From Hanleya hanleyi (taxonomy: Eukaryota; Mollusca; Polyplacophora; Lepidopleurida; Hanleyidae): DNA of 64,000 nt. The stretch spans positions 1-64,000 of the forward strand of contig JAVTVY010018808.1 of the NCBI GenBank assembly GCA_036873755.1, given 5' to 3'. The notes beneath the pieces were generated by a model. The model was not told the origin of the DNA and made no database searches. It worked only from the letters and a program-made list of their open reading frames with translations. The position numbers and the translations under genes were made by a program. Positions 54,548-64,000 of this stretch are shown piece after piece. The first letter of the stretch is position 1; each line of letters opens with the position of its first letter.

Positions 54548-55354
54548 TCATTCTGGATCGTGAGATGGTATGCGCTGAATTTGAGTTGATGGAATATGAA
54601 TTGGGGCTGGGTGTGGTGGCAGTTGTTGTCGCCGTTCTTCTTTCACGAGTTCCTCATCGCCTGATATTACATTGGTAGACAGTCTGTCATTTTCCGCTGT
54701 ATGGGGCTTTAAATCGATGAACAGATATCCGTACGGACGAGATGTGGCTTCGTGAAATTTTGCCATGAAATGTGTTATATCCCGAGGAAAGATCCGTCTC
54801 CCGAACGTGCTAATTTGCTGTCTATCAATAGGATTATTGAATAGAACGAAATACTGGCAGTTTAGTGTGATATCTCGAGATGCCTTGCCTTGAGGGAAGA
54901 GATTCTGAGTCAGATAAATTATGGACAAGTTTTTGTGATGCGACCCTTTGGTGAATAGGTCGGTAACTTTTTCTTCGCGCTTTACATCACCATTCAAATC
55001 GTCCAGAACAATAACGTTGGTTTGCTCGGGGTCGAAGTAATACTCTTCGCCTATGTCATGAGGTATACCGGGGAGAAAATTTACATTTTTGAGAGTTGGA
55101 GAGGGATCGATATTAGCACGCTCCAAAAATGTCATTACCCATGAGGGCTTCCCACAACCAGTCGGGCCGCTGACCATCATAGTAAATGGATGTTGTGGTG
55201 CTCTTGAGAGAGCCATAGATGAAGTCTCGCGATTAGGTTTATACGGATGTTCTGCTTTTATCGGTTGAGTCCCCTGTTGGTGTATAAGTCGATGTCTGAT
55301 CAGGATATCTGGACGCGAGAATGTTTTCTGACACATCGTACACTTGTTTGTCAT
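54548..55354 (-). pseudogene. Packaging ATPase with zinc finger, internal deletion (copy 2)
   Basis: Second copy of the zinc-finger/ATPase protein, 268 residues. It lacks 17 residues present in copy 1 between NIDPSPT and LKNVNFLPG. The in-frame 51-base deletion removes the strand after the Walker A helix and probably disables the fold. The finger is complete here (final LIHQ). Walker A has the same GCGKPSW, so the proline after the lysine predates the duplication. Walker B (VIVLDDL) is kept. Confidence 0.75.
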
Positions 55355-55393
55355 GTTGACGCTTCTCTGCCAAAACGTAGATTAATTCTGATA

Positions 55394-55805
55394 TCACTTC
55401 TCTATATATTCTATACTATACGGTATATTCTCCTCCTCTTCCTTCTCCTCCTTCTCCTCCTTCTCCTCCTCCTCCTTCTCCTTCTCCTCCTCCAACTCCT
55501 CCTTCCACGTTCCCTTTACTGGCACTTGCCCGCTTACTTTGTGACGCTGTCTACATAGTTCTGCTTTAGCCTGCTCCACAACTCGCTGTGCCGGTGAAAT
55601 TAGTTCAACATGTGATTTCTCTTGTACATGATGTGTTAGTCGAGTTCACCGTACTGTTGCCTTGTGCAATATTAAGAGAGTTTGGAGGAGAATGCACTCT
55701 CTGTCCCCCAATGTCACAAATTTCCTTCTTTAAGTAAGCTCTACTCTGGTCTTGATAAAATTTAATCCACATATCAGCATGGTCAAGATTGTCTTCCGCC
55801 GACAT
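55394..55805 (-). pseudogene. Polinton-like acidic-tail protein, frameshifted (copy 2)
   Basis: Equivalent to 40450-40857. An extra A in TTCAACATGTGATT (about 55610) splits the gene into 55605-55805 and 55394-55579. The CTC/CTT tail repeat also differs in length. Confidence 0.6.
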
Positions 55806-55923
55806 GATAAAGCGACAGTAGTGATGCGTTCAGCGGTTTCGAAAGGAATGCAAAAATTCCTCTCGTAGAGTTATGATATAGGTATGATAACATGGAATGT
55901 CGTAAAGGAAATTACAGGGGGCT

Positions 55924-56320
55924 TTATTGGGAATGCACGTTTTCGGGGTCCTCGCTGTCACTCAAAGTCCATTGAAGAAGATAATTTCCAGTTTCCAGCT
56001 GCCTCTCCATAAAGCTTTGAAATGCTACATGCAAGGTCAGCAGACTAATGGCACGGAGAGTTGTGTTGGTATCGTCTTCGGATTCTATCTGTTTCTTATG
56101 CAGTAGAAGACATACTCGGGTCAGCAATTGGATGTCATCTATGAGCGTGATAAGATGACAACGCATGCGTTGGTATTGAGAGGCATCATTAGTCCCACCT
56201 TGGGGTGTATCGATAATAGCATGGAGTTGAACGTTGGTTTACGTAACACTTCAGCTAGAATATCCCCATTGTGGGTTTCAAAGCTTACATCAGTCAGCGT
56301 GGACTCCGTAGTGTTCATGG
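55924..56320 (-). pseudogene. Polinton-like helical protein, frameshifted (copy 2)
   Basis: Equivalent to 40972-41370. The frame break is near 56241, where GTTGGTTTACG lacks a C found in copy 1. The downstream part from 56166 to 55924 is intact, ending SDSEDPENVHSQ. Its lesion lies on the other side of the gene from that in copy 1. Confidence 0.55.
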
Positions 56321-56806
56321 TGAAATGTAGAAGATGGTGCCGTGTGGGCTAGCCTTATAGATTCGCAGACGGGCTACCATGGCTGTATCACCATGCAACG
56401 CGCGTTCAACCATTCAACGTCGAGGGTCCCTTCTTCTAAGAGTTTCATCACCCATAACTCATATAGCGAGACTATATGACGTCACGTCAACCTATTTATG
56501 ACACCTCGACCTACTAAACTAGTTACAAAGGTCGTCTCGACCTAGTTATGACGTTATAGTAACTTACTAACCTAATTATATAAGGCCATACCGACCTATT
56601 TATGTCGACATACTTAAGCGACCTACTTACTTATGAGGCCTACTGACCTACTTATGGGGACCTACTTATCGTGACCTACTTATGGGGACCTAGTGACCTA
56701 CTTACGGTGACCTATTCACCTAATTTTTTCCCCCCCCCATTTTTTTTAGGGACGTAATAGGCTTTCCCGGCGTCCCTGGCCTCGAACCGGCTACTCATGT
56801 TCTACT

Positions 56807-57043
56807 GTGGAGACACAAATGGGTTTTAAGTTTTCAAATCCGAAGCTGTTATCTTCACCAGAAGAAGATTTGTGTATGTGTTCTAGAAATGTTCTTACAT
56901 CAAACCCGTTTGAAATCTTCAGATGCATTCAGATTCCTTGGTGTGATATTTGACAAGCGCTTTACATGGGCTAACCATATCAAGCATCTCACAGAAAAGT
57001 GTCAAAAAGCTATTAATTTAATGCGTTGTGTATCATCCAGTAC
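56807..57043 (+). pseudogene. LINE reverse transcriptase C-terminal block, duplicate
   Basis: Identical in content to 41861-42098, including FRFLGVIFDKRFTWANHI. After 57043 unrelated DNA follows. Confidence 0.75.
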
Positions 57044-57083
57044 AACCTGTAACCATCTCGGTCATCTATCCCTTACAAAAAAA

Positions 57084-57370
57084 TCCTATAGGATCCAATG
57101 GGACAGATGATCTGTCCTATAGGATCCAATGGGACAGATGATCTGTCCTATAGGATCCAATGGGACAGATGATCTGTCCTATAGGATCCAATGGGACAGA
57201 TGATCTGTCCTATAGGATCCAATGGGACAGATGATCTGTCCTATAGGATCCAATGGGACAGTTACTTCTGTCCCTTAGGATCCTATAGGACAGATAATTC
57301 TGTCCTATAGGATCCTAAGGGATAGAAAAATCTGTCCTATAGGATGGATTATTCTATGCTACAGAACATG
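57084..57370. repeat. Tandem repeat of 31-bp units with TCCTATAGGA palindrome
   Basis: Six near-perfect units TCCTATAGGATCCAATGGGACAGATGATCTG are followed by degenerate copies to 57370. TCCTATAGGA and GATCTGTCC-type parts are palindromic or complementary to neighbours, so long cruciforms are possible. Confidence 0.9.
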
Positions 57371-59673
57371 TGTCCTATAGGACAGCCATTATATCCATTA
57401 AGAATTGTTTTTGTCCTTCACATGTGACAGTGTGAGGAACCAAACACATTTTACACGCATACATTGATCATAAAAGCAAGAAAGAAAAGCACATAATAGG
57501 TGGAAAATGTGAAAAATCTCATAAAAGCAATGTTTTTTTTATTATTTTTTTCTGCATTATACATATTTACAAATATTGAACATAAGGCAAGAAATCAAAG
57601 TATTTTGTCTGTTATCATTCGCAAATATTAGCACGAGTATGTAAGCTTATATACATGTAATGATATATGATCCAACTGATACAATGCTTCATTGATTAAT
57701 TTATTGGAAGATATTAATTTAATCCAATTTCTGATACACAAATTAAAACCCAATTTAAACATGTAAATTCTACATTCGGAATTTCTGTAGACTTATAAAT
57801 ACATCAATCGAGGCAGTAAATCCTAATAGATTAAACAGATTCTATTTTTTTAAATCTCTGTAAAATGGGGTCTTCGATGGAATTTTTTTAAACTGTGGAA
57901 ATGGAATTAAAAATCAGAAAAAGGGGCATGTTAGTGCATTTCCTCGATTTCAGTATTTGTTAGTCCACGGCAGGGATCAGCAAATGTAGTATACAATGAC
58001 ATAATAATGCAATTCGTAAATACAGAATATGCATATATATATACAAATTGTCGCTAACGTGGAAAACACTCTTCTTGAAAACCAAACTTTACATTCGCTT
58101 CACTCCAAAGGAGACAAAAACATCTAAAGTGATTCATTACAAAATAATAGTTGAGATGAAAATTAATCTCCATTTTTGGATCATCGATCAAGTAAATTTG
58201 AACAATCATCAAATATAGAAAATAAAGTAAAAGCTTATACCATCCACAGAATTTAACAATTGGGAATTTTCACCTTATACTAGTTCAATTGTTTATTGAC
58301 ACAAATAAATTTCTTCCAATGAGCAAAAAAAATGTACTTTTTTTTCTTCATCTCCTCTGGTTTTATAGCATTTCCAAAAGAGAAACAGCTTGATACAATG
58401 CGTGTGTATCACAACAAAGAATTTGGGGTTTCAGTGGATGAGAGGAGGCAAAAATAAGCCTGCGAATATAGGCCTATAATTTACAAGAGTTGAATGTTGG
58501 AAAACAGGGGGTAGTCTTCCACATTGTCTAATGTGTTAATTCCCCAGTCAAAGATAAAGTGGGCTTATTCTACCGGTACGGTACTGCATTTAACTGGTTT
58601 GAAATACCATCTCTGCTCATGCTGTTTCAAACAGTTAATGCTACCATTGTTTAAAAATACCGTTAAGACTTCCGCCCGTTGTGTTATGACTTTCTCCCAA
58701 CGAACCAAACTCCCCCACAGTGCAATATGATCTTTTAACTGTTCGCCCTGATTACCCTGAACAACCAAGAAGACATACACCGGCTGTCCTATCAACGGAA
58801 ATATAGTACATATGTTCACATTATGTGTTAAAATCGGGGCTGAAATATTTTTTTCCCCATATAATTGTGTGCTAATTATTGCCTTCCCATTCTGTCAGAT
58901 ACAATGACGTCACTGGGGGATTTTCCTCCCTCTGAAAAGCTTAATTTTAACACAGAAGTAAATGTAAAAAACTTCCAAAAAGTATAGTTCAGCGTCCATT
59001 TTAGCATGATAATTTGAAGAGATGTACTATCTTTCTCTTCACCAAGTTGTAGAAATTTATATCAAGTTTGAGCTAAGATTTTAACTAGTAAAAACTCGCT
59101 ACGCTCCCTTGAGGCCTAGGTTAAAAATCCCTCAGTTGCGCGGGTGGCAATTACGGCACCGTAATTGACAGAACACCGTAATTGACAGAACAGCCGATCT
59201 TTTGTTTAGAGCCGCGACTTCCTTTGTATCTAAGAGAATATTATTGCCTCATGTTCGGCTATTTCCGAATATATTAAGCTCAGGGCCCGATTGATGTGCT
59301 CTGCGTTCAAAAATTTGTAAAACTTCATCATACAAATTCGGTTAGTCTGTATGTGTTCGTGGGGCCGAGACAAAAGTTTATCTGGGCGAGTGGGGGGCGC
59401 AGGTCGGCTTATTATCAAAGGCACTATTTTGTGGCCTGCTCACTATACCCTCACCACGGTGTGTTATCCCCAGGCCCTCCGGGTGGCTTTCACACGTGAG
59501 CGGCCGGCTAACATGACAGCGGTAATCCTTACTGTTCCCAGAATTCCCTTCGATCATACTGAGCATGCGCATTATATAAACGTCGACAGTTCAGTCAAAA
59601 TGGCATCGTTAACAACAACGTCATCTCAATTTTCCAAGTTCTCCAATAATAGTAATCATTTTCATCTTGAGTC
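57371..59673. other. Upstream region of the BEN-domain gene
   Basis: AT-rich DNA without a recognised gene from 57371 to about 59100. Some frames near 58524-58819 have no motif. The 500 bases before the start codon are less AT-rich and include a GAGCATGCGCATTATA segment (59561-59576), compatible with an NRF1-like site and a TATA-less or weak-TATA promoter. Confidence 0.35.
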
Positions 59674-62600
59674 ATGGGACCTTTACGCTTCGCCTTGTTC
59701 GACTTCTTCTCCGAAGATCCCCCAACTGTTGAGGTTGGTAATTCTTCTTGGATCGAGGACGATCTGGATTACATTGACGGCAGTGAATCCGGTCTCGAAG
59801 AAGAAAAAGAGCAAGCCAGGAAAGGTGGTTTTGACGAGATGTGCTGCCCGAGTTATGAGATTCAGTGGTAAGTGATCGAAAAAGCTAGAAAACACTTATA
59901 TTTCGTAATGTTCTTGTTGTTATCTATGTAACACAATAAAATATGGGCCCTAAAATATATAGGCTGTTGTGTTGCTGATTCGGAGAACAACAACAACATT
60001 TAAAATGAATGGATTTACAATTTATGTCTGGTGGTATATATGCCTAGGCTACCTGATGTTCCCAGGAAAGCTGAATGTTTTAGGTGTCTAGAAAACAGAG
60101 AACTATCAAATTTGCTAGATATCGTAAATTCCATACAAAATAGTTTTGGTTATTGTTTATCAGTAAACACACGGTATAACTGGTTCCAAAATATGGTTAA
60201 ATTTTGAGTAATTTAATATTTGTAATGCTTGTATTGCAACATGATAGTCCTGATAATATAATGCAGATATTACTTGCATGAAATATGGCATCCATGTTTG
60301 AAAACATTATTTTCCTATTACAGATGATCGAGTAACGCTGGTCAAATTGATGAAGAAGCACGTGAACGAAGAGGAACTAATTTTGACACCAGAGTTAGGC
60401 AGGGGCAAGCGGAAGAGGATGGTACATCACATTACGGACGAGGATACCTCATCAAGACAAATACCGGTAAGTTTTTCAATAATTGACCTTGATTTTGGCC
60501 AGGGCTATTTTTACCCTCTCATATTCATATCAATGTGTGCCACAAATCAGCTTGGTATAAAGTCAAGCATTGATTTACATGCTTATATTCATAGGTTCTT
60601 TCTACAGAACGAGATTTCATTGCAATAATATCTTGTGCAGTAACTGTAATATTTTTTTTACTATCATAGATCAAAATAAATTGGAAAACTGTTGTACATG
60701 ATATAGATAATTTATCTCGTTTATACTGACTGGTCCTTCATATCATTGTAGCTGCCGGTCAAGAGACGAAGAGAGCAGGGTGAGAAGAAAGCAGCTTCCC
60801 GTTTGGCAGATACGCTATTGGAAACCCCTAAGGTGTGTGTTTATAGTCATACCATTAAACTCTTATCTAATGCTCATTATCTTTTTGACAAACATGTACA
60901 CCTGAGCCCCAATCACTATAATTTATATATCAAATCTTTTGTTATAAATATTTTATTTTTTAGTCTATTGCAATATTATTTAATGACAATATGCAAATTT
61001 CAAAAACAAATATATCTAAGCAACAATGTTACAATGGATTGAATTTATTTATCTTTTCAGACGAAGAAGACCAATATTGACACTGGTAGTTTTAAATCCA
61101 GGTTGGACCATATTATGGGGCAGAGCAGATATTCTAAGGTAGCTAGCATAGCTTTGTATATTGAATTTGTCTTGAAACTATTCAAAGGTTCATATGTTTG
61201 ACGAAAAACAAAAGTATCCAATGTATTTATCTCAAAGATCTAATGACAACAATATCATGTATTTTCGATACTGATTTTGTGTCTTGGATTGAATGTAAAT
61301 TTTATAATGCCAATTCTCGTAAAGCAAGTAATTACTTGTATTCTACAAGTTGCTGCTACAAGTCACACTGTGTGAATGGGGCTGTAAACAGAGATGATTC
61401 TTAACTAATTGATATATCATGTATTTTGTAGAAGACTCTGCCAGTTATAGACGATGACAGTGATGGGGAAGGAAGTTCGGTTGCTGAATCATCAGAAACA
61501 TATGCAAATGTAAGTATAAATTACATTATTGACACAGTGAATCACATAATGTAACCATACTATAGTTTTCTACAGCACATATACATGTAGCTTTCATGTT
61601 TCGTGTTTGTATTTTTCATGTGTGAAATAGTCCTATAACAGTTGACCAACACAGGCCATATTCATACAGCATCTGCATTTATTTAACTACAATGTAGTTT
61701 GTCATTCAAAAGTCCATGAACTGATCAAATACTTAATTCTTTGTTTCCAGATTTCCGACATTAATTAATTATCTCCTTTGTAATATAATTACCCCAGTTA
61801 AATAGCATGAGAATGTACACATGATCCGTATTGTAATTTAACTCAATATAATTTATGCTCAATATGTTATGGTGCATTTGTGAATATATTTCTATTGTTC
61901 TCTTTTTCTCATTAGATCTTCCAAGAATGGTGTTGGACTTGACACAACTTGTGCAGGAAGTAAAGCAAAGCTGTAGGTGCAATTGTGATAAGGAGACGAC
62001 TACCCCAGCGAGAAATCCCTCAACAGTGGTACATGCTGCACCACTTACACCAGAAGTAAGAGTCCTCTCTCTGCCGACAACCCAGTCACCAGCTCCATCT
62101 CCATCTCCATTGGTTGTTCCAACACCCGGAACCCTGAGACAGCAATATCCAGTTTCTGCAAACTCACAGCTTACCAACGAATCAGATGTTGACCTTGTAA
62201 GTCATGTGTTTTATTTTATCGTTCATAATAATAAAAGGCTTTATCTATCCTCGATTACAAACTCTCTGGCCATGGCCTTTCTACCAGAGGGTCGATATGT
62301 AATGATATATACAGATAAAGATAAATTGGGAAATCCTTATATCAATACAATATGTTTAAAACAGTGATACCTGAAGAACAATTTTATAGTGAACTTTCTT
62401 CTAAAGCTGACTGATCAGTTTGGTAACCTATAGAAACATTTAATTGATGCTATTCAGGCCTCAATTTAAGGAGTGCTGATGGTAACCTGTCAACGGGTTA
62501 CCATGAATTGTACACTGGTAACCCGTGTCAACCTATGGCATAATTATTAACCTAATGTCATATTATTAGTCAACATTATGGGGACCTTTTCATATGGCAA

Positions 62601-63375
62601 CCTCCAGGCAACCTGAAAACAGGTTACTACCTTAAATTGAGGCCTGCTATTTATATTCATGCAGAATATTACAACAGTTTTTTTTATTATCTTTCAGGCG
62701 TTACTGTCTGGTAATGTATATCTGCCACAGCGAGTTGTGCAGGGCATCAACCGGAGTGATCCCCGTAAGATGACCATGGATCTAATGTCCGCTTTGTTCA
62801 CGAGAGCGGAGATGGCAACACACACGCTGACTGGTGTGAAGTCGAATGCCAAACCGGATGCCGAGGTGAAACCACCCATTGATCAGGACAAGATAACTGC
62901 TATACAAGGTAATTGTTCTTATCTTCGAGAATATCTCAGGACTCATTATAGATTCTTTTATCAGATTTATGTACTGTGACAAAAACATTTTGAGCATTTA
63001 GTGTCTTATAAGACCAGATATTCGAATTAAATTGCCGCGCTATAATAAAATGCTTTAATATTTAAATAAGAAGCTAATCAAAGTAAATTTGCCTGAGTAT
63101 TAAACTTGGTTACCCACAAACTTGCAGCTACCTATTTGACTGAATATTTGATTCGGAGTCCCAAACCATTGGCAAGTTTATGCATTTAATTTCTGCCCTA
63201 CAGTCGTACTTCTAAATGTCATTTAAGTCATGTGCTAATTATATATTTTCTTCTACCTCTTTTGACAGAGTACTGCCTAAAGAAGTTTCCTGGCAAGGAA
63301 AAGATCATCCGGGAAGCCATGAAGGCCAAGCTGAATGGTGAGCAGAAGTGCTACAGGAGGATGGAGAAGCACTGA
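59674..63375 (+). CDS. BEN-domain protein, eight exons
   Basis: Proposed exons: 59674-59867, 60324-60466, 60752-60832, 61061-61138, 61432-61509, 61916-62196, 62698-62908 and 63269-63375, all with GT/AG borders. The last two exons, joined in phase 1, encode a BEN domain: VYLPQRVVQGIN, LMSALFTRAEMATHTLTG, SNAKPDAEVKPPID and YCLKKFPG. BEN domains bind DNA or chromatin proteins and usually repress transcription. Exon 1 starts RFALFDFFSEDPPTVEV. Two phase problems remain. Exon 1 opens in one frame but the ARVMRFS end that fits exon 2 is in another, implying an indel near the A-rich GAAGAAGAAAAAGAG stretch. Exon 6 fits exon 5 only if an internal acceptor (GTGCAG, about 61954) or a missed exon is used. 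Confidence 0.75.
62440..62650. repeat. Short inverted motifs in intron 6
   Basis: GCCTCAATTTAAGG at about 62458 is mirrored by CCTTAAATTGAGGCC at about 62630, with GGTAACC/GGTTACC motifs between. This could be a ~185-bp MITE. Confidence 0.55.
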
Positions 63376-63470
63376 GAGACTCCCCACATAATTTATTCGC
63401 CACTCACAACACTGATATTATATCATTGTAAATATGTATATATCGTCCATATTTATGTGTATGAGTTATT

Positions 63471-63476
63471 AATAAA
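63471..63476 (+). terminator. Poly(A) signal AATAAA of the BEN gene
   Basis: Canonical hexamer 96 bases after the stop codon, in an AT-rich 3' region. Confidence 0.7.
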
Positions 63477-63809
63477 ATGTCCGTATTTTGCACAAATAGT
63501 TTTCTGTTACATGTCTCACATATTACGTAATAGTACCTTTGTGTTATCTGAACATTACTGATCAGTTTTTGTCCAGTACACCGTAATTACCTGATCAGTT
63601 CTATTTAGAGAGCATTCAATAATGTTCCATGTAGTTACTGTAAGAGGTTATTCCTTTAAAAACTCAAGGACGTTGTGTATATCAGGGACCAGAAGCAAGT
63701 TGACCTGATCCATTTTATTTAATGAACTCCTAGATTAAAGGTCATCATTTTCAAAAGAGCACCCTGAAAATAATTATGGAATTTCGATGAAACTTCGTAA
63801 ATGATGCTA
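63477..63809. other. 3' flank of the BEN gene
   Basis: No gene or repeat was recognised before the TCCTATAGG array. Confidence 0.4.
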
Positions 63810-64000
63810 CAGGACAGTCCTATAAGATTCAATAGGACAGTCTTATAGGATTCAATAGGACAGTCTTATAGGATCCAATGGGACAGTCCTATAGGAAAAT
63901 GTCCTATAGGATTTTGCCTGTAGGACAGTCCTATAGGATTGTCCTATACGATCCTATAGGATTGTCCTATACGATCCTATAGGACTGTCCTATAGGACAA
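63810..64000. repeat. TCCTATAGGA array, right of the BEN gene
   Basis: Units such as GGACAGTCCTATAGGATCCAATGGGACAG repeat to the window edge. The core matches the array at 57084-57370, but spacing and order differ. Confidence 0.85.

Larger units (their letters stand above)
53600..57043. repeat. Segmental duplication of 38588-42098
   Basis: The sequence from the GT/GGA microsatellite through the Polinton-like genes, right terminal repeat, GTGGAG and 237 bases of LINE sequence is repeated nearly exactly. The match ends at CATCCAGTA (about 42098 and 57043). Because the LINE flank is included, this is a DNA duplication and not a second transposition. Confidence 0.85.

Noticed and set aside
57084..57300. 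31-bp repeats resembling a CRISPR array
   Set aside because: Units are head-to-tail without spacers and internally palindromic.

Overview
This is an intron-containing animal genome window, almost certainly a repeat-rich marine invertebrate. A mollusc or other lophotrochozoan fits the mix of Ty3/Gypsy, Polinton, LINE and BEN-domain genes, but nothing in the sequence fixes the species. Only two ordinary spliced genes are visible: a three-exon gene of unknown function (23847-27292) and an eight-exon BEN-domain gene (59674-63375). Most of the rest is mobile DNA, much of it nested or duplicated.

1-14307 is a rearranged cluster of one Ty3/Gypsy family. Its parts are gag, a protease stump, an integrase, a third ORF encoding a zinc-finger/proline-rich protein, a polypurine tract, LTR pieces and a tRNA-Leu-type primer binding site. 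No reverse transcriptase is present in any copy. Two near-identical 3.25-kb arms (3942-7190 and 8009-11258) face each other as a large palindrome. 14327-23560 holds a two-ended repeat element (14975-17002) with 5-bp target duplications inside an older repeat, a 156-bp tandem array, LINE debris, repeat units carrying GCGCATGCGC palindromes, and a MITE. 23847-27292 is the unknown gene, with a transposon in its second intron. 28085-29650 is a diverged foldback and 30440-31100 a 76-bp minisatellite.

31429-42300 is a nesting doll. A LINE reverse-transcriptase fragment is interrupted first by a 3.87-kb DNA transposon (31882-35752, TIR CCCACACAGCA, AT duplication) and then by a 5.8-kb Polinton/adintovirus-like element (36077-41860, TIR AGTAGAACATG, 6-bp duplication). 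The Polinton-like element keeps a packaging-type ATPase with an N-terminal zinc finger, three small unrecognised proteins, and a broken gene in the opposite direction that looks like a CARD domain followed by PC4-like domains. It lacks polymerase, integrase and capsid genes. Its right part plus the LINE flank is duplicated at about 53600-57043, with a breakpoint in a GT/GGA microsatellite.

43690-53550 contains repeat arrays, two degenerate tRNA-Leu copies, complementary AACGCC arrays, and a non-coding LTR element (46366-51207, duplication AGCT). 57084-64000 holds the BEN-domain gene between two arrays built on the palindrome TCCTATAGGA.

Coordinates and repeat identities were read by eye. Names of families rest on recognised motifs, not on database searches.
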